The notes under the pieces: model-generated
The model's database searches: none
What the model was told of the DNA's origin: nothing
The model's input: only the letters and a program-made list of their open reading frames with translations
Shown: positions 13,501 to 28,500 of the stretch, piece after piece
How positions within the stretch are numbered: position 1 is the first letter of the stretch
How the letters are laid out: every line of letters starts with the position of its first letter
Origin: Megalonaias nervosa
Taxonomy: Eukaryota > Mollusca > Bivalvia > Unionida > Unionidae
Length of the DNA: 64,000 nucleotides
NCBI GenBank assembly: GCA_016617855.1
Contig: JAECUM010016918.1
Location: 1 to 64,000, forward strand
Direction: 5' to 3'
Position numbers and translations under genes: made by a program

Positions 13501-16500
13501 TCAACAACAAAACCATGACATATTCAACAATGCACATATTCAAAAATATAAACAATGTTAAATATTTTTTAATCTACAGTTTTTCATGAAAATCAGCATT
13601 CATCACTATATCTGATCACCTATTTGAGCATCAGCTTTGTGGGTTTTTTAATATTAAAACTTTCCTGTAAGTGGAGCCATATAATTGTGAGAAATAACAC
13701 ATTCCATAAGTTTAGTGAGTTCAATAATACCATGCAATAAATTCCATATATTTGAAGAGATCAATATCATCATGTAATAAATAAAATATTTTACGTAGTG
13801 TTTAAAAACTTGTTAAAAAATTCCATATATTTAGTGAGTTAGATAATGTTGTGTAATAAATTCCATATGTTTGGCAAGTTCATAACATTATGTCATAAAT
13901 TTTCATATGTCTGTTGAGTTCAGTAATATAGTGATCCTAGTTACCCAGCTATCAGCCCTGACCACTGCTTGGCAGCATAGTCTCTGATCTGAAAGGGGAA
14001 AAGGACATTTGACCTATTATTGAAAATATCAAAATTACACTAAATATAAATATTATTGACATAAAATGAAAATCTATTAATAACAATGCATCCTGGGGTT
14101 GCATATAATTATGTATCCTACTGGGGTTCATTACTGTTGTACATGCATACATAGCATCCATGAAAGAGATCACAAATAGTAATAGTAACATATCAGGACA
14201 GTAACTCTGCTAGAACATAACTAATCTCCATTGAAATCCTTTACTAATTCTAAAATATACATAAATAATACATTTCATGTATATGACAACAAGCATCAGA
14301 AGATCATGTAATAATGGTGACATCATTGCATACATAATAACTATAATGATTCATTGATAAGTAGTGATCACAGGGCATTACACAGGAGTGTACAAGCACT
14401 AGTGTAGCAATATGGTACAGTCAAACAATATTATGAAACATTAAATCATGACAACATTAACATTATGAGACATTAAATCATGACAACACTAACATTATGA
14501 GACATTAAATCATGACAACACTAGTGTAGCAATATGGTACAGTCAAACACTATTAGAAACATTAAATCATGACAACACTAACATTATGATACATTAAATC
14601 ATGACATTAAATCATGACAAGCACTAGTATAACAATACGGTACTGTCAAACACTATTTTGAAACATCAAATCATGACAACACTAACATTATGAGACATTA
14701 AATCATGAAAACACTAACATTATGAGACATCAAATCATGACAACACTAGTGTAGCAATATGGTACAGTCAAACACTATTAGAAACATTAAATCATGATTA
14801 CACTAACATTATGATACATTAAATCCTGACATTAAATCATGACAAGCACTAGTGTAACAATATGGTACTGTCAAACACTATTTTGAAACATTAAATCATG
14901 ACAACACTAACATTATGGGACATTAAATCATGACAACACTAACATTATGAGACATTAAATCATGACAAAACACTAGTGTAGCAATATGGTAGAGTCAAAT
15001 ACTATCATGATACATTAAATCATGACAACACTAGTGTAGCAATATGGTACAGTCAAATACTACCACGAACCATTAAATCATGACAAGTCAGTATAAAATC
15101 AGTAAAAGGCATGCAATATTGTGCAATACTGTAATGGCAGGAAGTAATATTGCTAAACAAAAGTTACACTCTCTTTGAACAAGTTTAAGATATTTCCTTC
15201 TGAAATTGTCTGTTAAACTTGTCATTCTGACATTTAGGTCAGTTCAATTCCATATTTAGGCCTTTTATCACCGAAACCAAAAACAAAGCAAAAAATAATA
15301 GATAATAGCAGAATTTAGTATTTATATTACTAAAAAATAATGACAGAATTTACTATTTATACTACTAATAGATAATGACAGAATTTAGTATTTATATTAC
15401 TGAATAGGCAATAACAGAATTTACTATTAATACTACTAACAGACAATGACAGAATTTAGTATTGATAGAGGATCTCAAATGGGTAATGATTTAATACTGA
15501 ATTTATGAAACAAGTTGAATAATGTCCAGCTATTGTAAGCTGGACATTATTCAATGAGTTTCATAAATTTAATATTATATCATTACCCATTTGAGATTCT
15601 TTTTATCACATAGTTTTTATTTCCGTGGAAATTATTATATAGTCCCAACCAAAGTTGAACTAGTATTGATGGTTAAAAGTAGATCATACTTTACTTGCAA
15701 ACTATAAATCAAAAAACAAGCGTCTTTCCAAGTAAACAGAACATTTTACACAGACAAAACCATTTTTCAACACAGAATGTCCAATGTGTGTGATGTCACA
15801 TTGTTTGATGCACTACCTGTACAGCTGATGATCCATGTTTATGTAACCTTAAAGTGTCACTTTCTCAACTAAACATTACATTGATATTGCGATATTCATG
15901 TGAAAGAAGGTTTACTTAATGCAGAAATTTCCATATTTACTGTAAAATATTTGTGACCAGATCTTTGCAGTATTTGATTTGGAACAGTAGACTAAAGAAT
16001 ATGCAAACAAATTTCATTCTGACTTGGAATTGCATCACATATTTACTGCGTAAATATGCAGTGGTTGGATAAACTTCTGTCAGTTTGGAAACCGGTTTAT
16101 GTCCACATTCTTCTGTGAACAGAGGTGAGTTTATTTACTTCTGTAAGTTAACATATAAACCACACATATAGGGTGGATTCCATGCTACAGATATACTGCC
16201 TCGCAACCCCACCCCACACAAGCAATACCTGTAGTTTTACTTGTTGTTATTGTTTTTGTCTTGTTGTTTTAACCATGTTTAATGTTATATGTTATACATG
16301 ACATAACAAGCCTGTGGGGGGGTAAATTAGCCATATTGAAACAGATGAGACCATTTTTCCCCAATTCCCTTTCATGAGTCGATTTAAAAAATGACGGTCA
16401 AAGTGTTTATTGAAAACAAAACAATTCCAGAAGGCTGGGTTAAAAAAGTTTTCCCACGATTGCAGCCAATCAGTAAAGAGAATACTGCACAATAATTTCA

Positions 16501-19500
16501 TGGGCTTATTTGGACCAATCAGAATCATATAAAGCGATATTTTAACATGTGGTAATATCAAAAATATGAAACTGCACATACTATAGGAAAACGATACTTA
16601 TGTGATAAATATTATTAACAGACAAAAACATAATTATTATTCATATTATTAATAGATAATAACATAATCTAGCATTTATATTACTTATAGATTATAGCAG
16701 AATTTAGTATTTATACTACTAATACATAATTACAAAATTTCAAATTTTTATTACAAATAGTTAATGACTGAATTTAGTATTTATATTACTATTAGAAGAT
16801 AACAGAATATAATATTATATTACTGATAGATAATGACAGAAAATAGTATTAATAGATAATATTTATAACTTGTCACAATTTCCATTTCAAACTTGAATAT
16901 CTTTCTTAAGTCTCATACCAGATTTATAATGAGTCATTCCATCGATAAATGATTACAAATCCATTTGAAATCAGAAACAGACATTAGGCTCTTGCAACAT
17001 AAATAGAAGATCAAAAAGGTATTCTTTTTTTGCTTTGCTGCCACATTTTACACAGTACAAAAAAAAATATAATTATTATTATAATTATTATAATTATTAT
17101 TATTATAATGCTTGAATAATGAAAACAGCACTTCAACTGCTCAGTATGTGGTCAAAGAATCTTAAGATTATCCTACATGGCTGAGCATAATGAATAGTTC
17201 ATTGAATTAGGTTGCATCAATTCTGTTATGTAAACAGGTGTGGACATTTAGAATGAATAGGTCATTGAATTAGGTTGCATCAATTCTGTTATGTAAACAG
17301 GTGTGGACATTTAGAATGAATAGGTCATTGAATTAGGTTGAATCAATTCTGTTATGTAAACAGGTGTGGTCATTTATAACGAATAGGTCCTTGAATTAGG
17401 TTGAATCAATTCTGTTATGTAAACAGGTGTGGTCATTTATAATGAATAGTTCAATGAATTAGATTGCAATCGATTCTGTTATGTAAACAGGTGTGGTCAT
17501 TTAGAATGAATAGGTCAATCGATTCTGTTATGCAAGCAGGTGTGCCACATTTAGGGTCTTGTAAACAAGATCGGCTCTTTGAAAGCAAATATTTGCTTCT
17601 TTTTTTGCCAGTTAAATTCCTTAAACAGATTCACAGATGTTTGATGAGTGGCATGCATGTCTGTTAGAACAATTTCTCAAACAAATAGTTAACAATGAAA
17701 GGCAACCTATAGGTATTATAGAAAAGTATTCCATGGAAAGACATCTTTTAATCCTGTTTAGTGAAGCTACTTAAGTTCAGACATGGTCTACATGCTTTCC
17801 CCATTTCAAATTGCTGTCAACATACGCTTTTCCCATTTCAAATTGCTGTCAATCTACATGCTTTCCCCCATTCAAATTGCTGTCAACATACACTTTTCCC
17901 ATTTCAAATTGCTGTCAACATACACTTTTCCCCATTTCAAATTGCTGTCAACATACACAACATACTTTTCCCATTTCAAATTGCTGTCAATCTACATGCT
18001 TTCCCCATTTCAAATTCCTGTCAACATACACTTTCCCCATTTCAAATTGCTGTCAACATACACTTTCCCCATTTCAAATTATTTTCAACATACACACTTT
18101 TCACCATTTCAAAATAACTGTCAATATATACATTTCCCCATTTCAAAATAAATGTCAATATATACATTTCCCCATTTCCAATAACTGTCAATATATACAT
18201 TTCCCCATTTCCAATAACTGTCTACATAGTTACACACTTTTCCCACTTCAAATTACTGTCAAAATACACTGAGAAGTTTCTCATCAGATACATTCTCAAT
18301 AGGTTTATCTCAAATTTTCAGGCTTAATTATTTTCTATACAGCTATAACAGCTTTTAATAATGTCTTAGCTAAGTTATTTCCTTTTCATTTAGTTTTCTT
18401 AAATATCAAGCAGAGTCAGGGAAAATTATTCTATGGAGTGGTTTCCTATTTTCCTCTGAGTATCTGTGTGGTGTGTGTGTGTTATGACTCTACAATCTTA
18501 AAATAATAGAAATGGGTGAGAACAAACAAGTTTTGTAAAATTCAACAAATGATTTATCTCCCAAGAATACAAAGTGAAAAATATAAAAAGGATTTATGAT
18601 ATTGTGAATTAAATCCCAAATAATCCTAGAATTTATGATCTTGTGAATTAAATCCCAAATAATCCTAGAATTTCTAACACAAGTCATAATATTTAAAGTT
18701 CTGAATAAACTTAAGTGATATTCCAAAATAAATCCAATGCTGGAAGTGTTGATGTGCCTGTAATGGCCTGTGTTGTAGAGATGTGGCAACAGTTTTGTTG
18801 AATCACAATAGTACAATCCAAGAATATATCCATATTTGAATTTAACTATGAATCCAAGCCTTATTCCAAGTGATTACAAAGATAAAATCTTAGTTATAAT
18901 TAGAAGGTCTATTACTAAAATTATAATAAAGAACATGGGAAACACAATGTCCTTCACTCAGAACAAGATAAGTATGTTTACTTCCATTAATAATGATCCT
19001 TATATTAAATCCACACTCAAAGAGAAATATATTTGCTATGTATTAGCTGTTTACAGAATTAAAAAAATTAATGATATGGGTCAGGTAGAAAATAAACTTG
19101 ATTTTGGACAATGTCAAGTCTAAAATATAATTATGCATAGCATATAATGAATTAAAAAAAACAAAAAAAACTACACTAACAAACAATACTTAACACAACG
19201 TGTGCATTTGTATCTCTGTGTGTGTCTGGTACAAAGGTGAACGATTACAACACTGTGAAGAGATGTAGAGGTCATCATAGTGATATTTCTGAAATTCTGA
19301 AGTTTACGTAGATGAATTTCTGGCTAGATGTGCAAAGAATACCTTATTCAATCTTACAAGCACCTCTACCCTTATATGTACCAACGCCCCTTTGTTTTTG
19401 AAATTTTTTAGTCAGTTGGCATGATTTTCTATTCAAGGATTTATTTATAATTTAAACATTATGCTGGAAAACAGGCTTTATTAATTTCTACAAAGTTTCC

Positions 19501-22500
19501 CCTCTGTCACTTTTTCAAGTAGAATTATTTTGCACATGTATATAGTAAACAAGGTACCTGTAGCTAAATCACTTGTGTACTGAGTTGAAGACTGCTTCTT
19601 GTAAATTAACAGTCCAGTGCAAAATGCATTAAGTGTTGATGCTTTTCCAGAAATGAACCTACTGGAATCACTGGTTTCATCATATAATTGTTTATCAGAA
19701 GCACATTAGTTTTTATACTTGCTATAATGTTCACCCAACTTTTACCATAGCACTACAGAAAAATTTGAAACAAGTGAATGGAGTAATAACTTTTATGTTG
19801 CTCCACTATCTTTTCCTTAATTAAAATTACAAGCAGTCACAAACTGAAGGAATTATCATCTTGGACAACTGTGAAGCTTGACACTGCAAATTTTAGAAAG
19901 ATCTGGTATGTACCATTATGAATGACAATTTACCTCAAATACCTGGTATTTACCATAAAATTAAAGTACCTGGACATTAATTAGGTGAAGATGGTGACTG
20001 TCATAATAAAAGGTAGGTGCTGAAAGTAACAGTCAACAAGACTATAGCCAGCCATTTTAAGCCAGTATTCTCATTTCCTAATGTCATGTCTGCAACTTTT
20101 GAACGAAAAATGGAAAGAATCATTCTATTGCTAATGTTTTTATTAATGATGACATGACATCAAGTCATTGAGTTCAAGAAAGTTGTTATTAATGATGACA
20201 TGTCATCAAGTCTTTTTTAGTTCAAGGAAGTTGTTATTAATGATGACATGTCATCAAGTCTTTTTGAGTTCAAGAAAGTTGTTATTCCAACACTCAAACC
20301 AGTAGGTCTAAGGGTCTCATCTTGTTTTAAACTTGTCTTCAATATTCAACAAAAAAAGACACTAATGACAACTCAAAGTGAGGCTGATGCAGGCTGTGTA
20401 TGAAGTGTTTTGAGTCTATGCTCTTAAAATAAGTAACAGAAAAGAGTGAAGACAACAAGATTTGTCAAATTTAACAAATAATTTATTTTCCTAGAATACA
20501 AAGTGAAAAATGAGAAAAGAGAGCTTACAGAACTGCGAATTAAATCCAAAAATAATCCAAGAATTAAAGACACAAGTCCTAGCAATAAAAAGTCCTGAAT
20601 AAAACTCAGTTCAAGTCCCAAAGAGATCCAAAATTGAAGATGATGACGTGTCTGTTATAGTCTGTGAAGTGCTGATGTGTCAACAGTCTTTTGTTGAATC
20701 ACAGAAATATTATTCCAGGTTTTAATATATTATAAATTCCAGTGAATGTCTTTATCAAAGAATTTTGTCAGAGCACTTTTGTATTTCCAAAGAAAATAAT
20801 CACTTGAATTCAATAATTTGAAGAAACTAAATTTCAGCCCAAACTGGTCACAATATAATACAACTTAAAGTGCTAGATGTTAAATCATGACTGGTAAAAT
20901 CCTCACAGTCACAAGATAATATAGTTCCCTGCTTGACCTCAGGTCACAATTAGCATTTTCTAAAAACAACTACTTAATGGAAAATAACCATCTAGAATGA
21001 TTTAATGAGCCTTGCTTATTTACAACAAAATAGCCTACAAAATTCACTTAGGAATCTCCAAAACCCTGACCCTGATCAATGTATTTACTCGTTCTTGTTT
21101 ACCTGAATAATAATCCTGATAATAAGCTCGTACACAGAGAGAATAATGAAGCTATTATTAGTTGTTTACATAACGAAATAAATTAAAAAAAAGAAAAAAA
21201 AAGACAATCAGATCAAGCAGAAATGAAATCAGTTTTGGACAAGGTCAAGTCCAGCATACAATGTTACTTTACAACAGCATGCAATGAAATAAAAAAAATT
21301 AAACTAACAAACAAACAAATTAACTATACATAACACAAGGTCATCAAAATTAAACTGACTCAGGGGTCCAATGTTAACTGGACTGTGCAGGCTGTAGTGT
21401 TGTTTCCATATATTATCAAAATGAGTCTTACCCAGGGGTCCATTATCAACTGATCCATGCTGGCTGTGAATGTGTTTTAGCTACATTATCAAAATGAGGC
21501 TAACCCTGGGATCCACTGTCAAGTGGACACTTGTGTTTTTTACCTATGTCATCAAAATGAGACTGCCCCAGGGGTCCATGATCAACTGGTCTGTACAAGT
21601 TATGGTGTTGTTTACTTTATCATGCAATAATTTTGTACATTTTTCTCTTTCCCACCCTCAAAACAAACCGCCTCTAATAAGGCCACCTTTCCATCACAGA
21701 ATGGGTGGCCGTATGAGGGTGTAGTATGGTGGGGAATTAACTTACTTCTCCATTAGGCCCCCATAGTGTGATCTGGTTTCTAGCATTGTATTCCAGCAGA
21801 TCTTGTTCTGCATCATCCTTTCCCCACTGTCTGGCATCTGCAATCCAGCTCCCCAGCAGGAAGTGGGGGTCTGACCCTAACAATTTGTCAAGGTCATCCA
21901 ATAACTTTAGAAGTTTGTCCCCTCCCTCTCTGGTAGGTAAAAAAACAAACAAATATATTTAAAAATACAAATCTTGCTCTACAAAAAGTACAATTGCATG
22001 ATATGCAAGTTATTCCCTCATATCAAATAAAAGCAGATACATCCTGTTCAACTGATGTGCTAATGCTGTTTTTCAATGAAGACACTACTATATTAACATC
22101 TGATGTGCTAATGCTATTTTTCAATGAAGACACATCTCATGTGCTAATGCTATTTTTCAAGGAAGACACTACTATATTAACATCTGATGTGCTAATGCTA
22201 TTTTTCAATGAAGTCTACTATATTAACATCTGATGTGCTAATGCTATTTTTCAGTGAAGACATATCTGATGTGCTAACACTATTTTTCAATAAAGACACT
22301 ACTATATTAACATCTGATGTGCTAATGCTATTTTTCAGTGAAGACATATCTGATGTGCTAACACTATTTTTCAATAAAGACACTACTATATTAACATCTG
22401 AGGCTGATGACAAAGAAAAAGTTTAAGTTTTCATTTTCAAACATCTGAAGGTGTGCATCTGTCTTCTGTCAGTTATCCAGTTTTTCTGGTGTACGTGCTG

Positions 22501-25500
22501 GATTTTGTGGTTGCTACAAATCACAAACATAAATATCCAAATCACAAACAAAAATATCCAAATCACAAACAAAAAGATCCAAATCACAAACAAAAATATC
22601 CAAATCACAAACGAAAATATCTAAATCACAAACGTAAACATCTAAGGAACAAAGCTCTTTTGTGGAATCAATGTAATTGCTTCCCCATTCTGTAAATTTA
22701 AGTACTGTCCAAAGAATGTACTTTTTTGTGTAACCATGAAAACTGTTACACACAAAAGTAAATGAATTCAGAACACCATATATACTCACTTATAAATTTG
22801 GGTCGAATGCTAACTGCATCGATTCAATTCTGCCACTGCATAATGAACTGGCAGATCTAAGCAGGTTATTAGGAGTAATCAGCAGAACAAACAACATAAT
22901 CCTTATCTGCTGGTGCATTATCTGAGGCAGATCAGGGTCAATGTTATTTGCAGTTGGACTTGACTTATAAGTAAGTACATATATATATATATATGTATGT
23001 ATGTATGAAGACTTGTGGATTCATTTTATACATTATCAACTAAATTTAAACATGACATAGATACTTTTGAACAATGACATTAAAACTTGGCTACAGTGAA
23101 TGCAGAAGCCACCATCTTAAAGGATCAGTTTCTGCAAAACCAATGTTTGAATTTCTCTAATAGGTTGGACTACATATGCCAAGAACTTTCATTAATACTT
23201 CATTATGTAACCTGACAAGATTTTCTGGGACCATTACAAATATCCAATGCAAGGTTTATCAAAGGCATCAAGTGTTCTATATAATGCTCAACACTTCACT
23301 GAGTCTGAATCAGTCTAACTGACCAGGTAATAGAAATTTTACTTTTATTGGCGTGGTCCCCCTCAGAATTACATCATCTGAGGGACCCCCTGGTTCTAAA
23401 GTGAAAGGGTTTTTATGTATTTCTGTTTTTTTCCAAGTGTATGTGCATTGTGTATTATTTTAGACAATTTTGATTCAAAAAATTTTGTAATAGGGTTTGT
23501 ACACCAATTCAAATTTCCAAATTAGTTTATTTAGAGTCTTTTTTATATTAAATATTTACTATTATCATATTATTTTATTATCTGAAGAATAGAAATTTTT
23601 AGTTTTTATCTCTTATTACTATAGCATAAGCTGCTCAACTTTGTTCATATCTACTAGACACATGGGGCACGTGCACAACCTGCACTCTCAATAGTGAGCG
23701 CCATGTGCACGTGCCACTCAATTTCTTTGAGTCCTACTCACTGATGTTTTTCACACATTTTTGTCATATCAATTAAATTAATTTAGATTTGTATATAGTT
23801 AGTAATACTGATTTCCATTATCCCTAATATTTCATAATTAGCAGACGTACATTATCCCTAATATTTCGTAACTAGTAAACGTACAATTTTTAAAGTTTTT
23901 GGTTTCCATTTCAAATTATCTATGATCTTAATTTTTATAAATGTAACAGCTGTAGAAGATAAAGTAAAGGCAGTATAAGCAGTCAGAAATTCTAGTAGCT
24001 GTCTGTTCGTCCATCAAATCTATTTATTATTATCTAATCAAGTTCTGTATCGCTATTTTACACATAAAGTCTTTCTGCATTGCAGTTTCTGGATATCTGC
24101 TTTCGATTCACAGGTAAATATACTCAATATCTGATAACAAAAGTTACAAATACAGTATTGAAAATAGTCCTCATATTCACATAGTGCATTACAATTAAGT
24201 TAGCAAATTCAGTTCCTTTGTCTTTCTCTTGTATTCAGTAATGTATTTCAGTCAAGTTATACAAACAGTTCCTTTGTCTTTCTTCATTTTCTTCATTTTC
24301 TAAGGCATGTCCATTATCATTTCATTCATTATCCATATACTAATTCCTATTTTAACAAAATTCCACTTTCAAAACATGTCCATTATCTTTTCCAATTTTA
24401 CTGGTGGTTATAAGGAGTCAAAATGAGCCCAAATACCAATACAAATGGACCTCCCTTCCAAAATTAAATATATTCATAGTTGTTTGAAATTCTGCAAAAT
24501 TTCCATATTTTAAATGATTTTTTTTTCTTCTGAAAATGTCTCGTTCAATCTTCATGAAAGTTCTCCCAAAATATTGGTCCATGACATTTCCCAATCATTG
24601 TGATTTGATATGTTTATATAGAATACAATGAAAACTACCTAGAACTTGTTTTTAAAGCAATTCCCAAAGTACCATATTCCTTACTGTAGCTTGGCTGAAT
24701 CATTCCTGTTGAATGCAGTTGCTATTTCCACATAGTACAGGATGGACAAGATCTGAAGGCTATTTCTCGTCACATCAACCAGGTCATACCTACAACAAGT
24801 TTTGAAATAAAGTGAAAACAAAAGTATCAAACATATTAGAAAACTAAGAAATATTTGCACTATTAGTATCACGTTTCATGTTGGATCTCAAATATTAATC
24901 CAGGCTTTAGAAAAGACCATAGTGATGAATTGAAGCATATTAAAAATATTATTATCCACATGCAAATATGGTAGATAACAGACATGAAAATACATTTATA
25001 TTTACTCAACTCAAGAAAGTAAAATATTAATATTTAAAAAATATCAAACAGTTATCTCCCCAGTTAAATATATACATGATCAAAATTTAAAATCATTATG
25101 CATATCAACAGCATCCAAAATACCATGATAAATTATATAATGATGAATACTGATATTAAATACCATGATAAATTATATAATGATGAATATTAATATTAAA
25201 TACCATGATAAATTATATAATGATAAATACTGATATTAAATGATACCTAAGGGTAAGGCTAACATGATGATCTTTACACACACTCATACAGACAGATGGA
25301 ATCTATGACCTAATTTTACTTTCCAGTTTAGAAAGTGCTTTGGCAAAAACATTCAAAAATAATACACAAAAGTGTTTTTGGAAAGTTGTTCAGAAAGCTT
25401 CTTATGTCTATCTTTAGCTGACTGGTATTTTATTTTCAATGATTCATGTTGTTGTGATAATGTTCGTTGTTGGGCATTCAATTTTGCCTTAAGTAGAAAT

Positions 25501-28500
25501 TTATTTTCCCTAATTATTGCTGTTATGTTCTTATCATTGTCCATTGCTATCCCTGTCAGCATGGAAACATTTTCTGTTGTGGCTTCCAGCTGAGTGGTTT
25601 CCACCTGAAATAATTGGTTATTAGTTATCCCCTGTTATTCTATATATTAGTAATATCTGCTATCATTTAAATATATAACAATGTATGTTTTGTTACACTG
25701 TTACAGTTGAAGTAGAGTACAAACATAATTAGTAAAAGAAAATATGTTCCATTGTTTTTCATGTGCTTTCTTTACATTATACAAAGCATTATGGGTAAAT
25801 TGAAAACCAGAACTCAAAAAGGCTGACTCACCTGAAGAGAGTACTATTTTTCAGACTGGTACTAGCTGTTGCCTGGACCAAATGTTCCCAAGCCTGGTAA
25901 AGATCTGAAGTATTATACCAGATCTATAGGAAGAAAACAAACACAAATAATATTCAGTGTACACAAATGCAAATAATATTCAGTGTACACAAACACAAAT
26001 AATATTCAGTGTACACAAACACAAATAATATTCAGTGTACACAAATGCAAATAATATTCAGTGTACACAAATGCAAATAATATTCAGTGTACACAAACAC
26101 AAATAATATTCAGTGTACACAAACACAAATAATATTCAGTGTACTTGCAGGTTTACAAACTGGAAAATAGTTAAGTGTTACAGAATAAATGCAGTTTGTA
26201 GACATTACTGAATGACATCAATGAAAGAAAAAAATCCTTCTAAAAGTAGAGAATGAATATGTACATCAATAGTTATGTGCATTTCTAACTGAACAAGATA
26301 CTGTCACTAACAAGGCTATTACCCTAACTGCCATAAGGCTGACGTATGAACAGGTTGCTTTAAATAGAAATTTGCATAGGAGCAATAACTCAGTAAAAAG
26401 AATCTTTCTGCATGTTTCCCAGTCAATTTGTCCCCAGCAGGCACTGTCAGTGGAATTGGTTATTTTTAGCCCATGTATACATGTCATGGTTATTTATTTG
26501 CCCATGTATACATGTCATGGTTATTAATTAGCCCATGTATACATGTCATGGTTATTTATTAGCCCATTTATACTTGTCATGTATAAGACATTGACCCACT
26601 TTGTTCCACATCATCCCATTTTACACTTAAACTGAGCAGCAGAGAGGATGAACAGACTTGCTTGAATTGTCTTTGTCTGAAAAATAAAGGTTCATACAAA
26701 AGCTGACAACATAAGGTCAGTAATGTCAAACTGAAGCCTCTACCTGACCGAGAGTTTCTCTAATTGGGTTAGCTCATTCTGTTACTTTATCGCTGACATT
26801 TTATTTTCATTTTTTTATGCGTGTATATTTTCGTACCCAGACACTAACTGTTGGTTGTCACCCTCTCTGCTGCTGTAATTAAATCATTATTATATCAATA
26901 ATGGAATCTCACACAGCTAAACTAGCTCGACAGTGACTAGAGGCAATTAAAAAATATCTACCCATCCATGATTCTGTCAAGTAACAACTACAAGCGCATC
27001 AGAAGTCTCAGGTGGAATTTGCAGAAGGTGCAGAACAATTATTTAAACCAATTGTCGAACCAACAAGGTAAGTTCTTACAGCAACTGAGGCAACGCAAAA
27101 AGCTCTTGAAACATTACCTGTTGATATTGCTGGGCATATTCAACCTCCTCCACCACCCATGCAACCTCCTCAACCACCACCCGTACAACCTCCTCAGCCA
27201 TGAATCAGAATTAAGACAGTAGATAAATTCACACCTGAAGGTATTGCTGCTATCATGGATCGAGATCAAGTAATTGATATTGCCATGTTTGGATCTCTAA
27301 TAAAGATAAGTATGTAAAATCCGAATATATTAAAACTATGAGATCTGCCGATTGGGTTAAGGATATATATCGCACTCATACTAATGTTCCGGCTATCAGA
27401 GGAAAGGAAATTAATGATGATTTTGACTTTTTTGTCAATACAGTAAATAATCGTATTTAAAGAAACAATACAGGAACGGAGACAAAGAGAAGAAGAAAGA
27501 GAGTTGCGATCTAAGCAAGAAAAGGAAGATTTGGAATTTGAAGAAATTAGACAAAGGAGAGAAATAGGTCCAACAAGTAAGAAAAAACCAAAAGAAACAA
27601 CTGGAAGTGGCCTTATTACTCCATGTCCCAGTAACGTCCTTGCTGACGTGGACAGACTAGAAATCCTCATTGGTGGAAAACGGGCCAGTAATAATTCCTC
27701 AGAAATTATTAATGAAGCAGCTGCTATTTGTCAAAGATTATTTACAGGTGGTATCATGGATATTTATGTGTATCGGTCCCTCATTAATGAAATCGCCGAT
27801 GATTATTTCAGTAATTAAAGAAACAATATAAAATAAAATGATTATACACTGTGCTCAATGCGGACTGACCATGGTCAGGGTGATAAATTCGAGATTACCA
27901 ACCTATAAAGCGATCTAAGGTGATGGACTCGGTGATGTTGTTCAGGGTCTATTCAGAAGGATAGCCCCAAAAGCAATACCAACTGCAAGGCAACTGGGAA
28001 TGAAAGCTATTGATGTTGTTCATGAAAAAGGTGTTGGTGCTGTTGGTGATGTTGCAAGCAAAGCATTTTCAGCAATCAAGGATAGACTAGCATGATTAAT
28101 ACGATGAAAACCTCAGCCAGTAAAATTACCCAGCACGGAAATGATGCCTGCAAATGTTAGTAAAATAATAAATCAAGCTGCAAATAAAAAACTAGTAGAG
28201 TTAGCTGGTGTACCACTATCAGAGAAAGAAAAAAATATAACCGCTAGTCTGATAGCAGGAAGTGGTCTTCGTGGTAGACGATAAATATAATAAAGATGTT
28301 CAAGCATGTATCTGATCCCGCATTTGACATGGATGCGCCAGTTCTCAAGGATGAATCTGTGCGCGATTATCAATATTATTCTTATGACGCACGACAGCCA
28401 AATCAGCGTGGGCAAATTGAGTTACAAGTTCAGGATACAAGTAGAGATTTCATACCCGCTGAAGCATTTCACTGAAGTAGAAGGTGAAATTCTAAAAACA

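Noticed and set aside
16292..16579. 95-codon minus-strand ORF
   Set aside because: Plausible composition but no recognisable motif; lies in the unexplained insert and is not called a gene.
17761..18272. three overlapping ORFs of 118-153 codons
   Set aside because: All are translations of a 32-bp minisatellite lacking stop codons.
23355..23387. hairpin ggtccccctcaga/tctgagggacc considered as a terminator
   Set aside because: Imperfect by a 2-nt bulge, in the middle of an intron of a eukaryotic gene.
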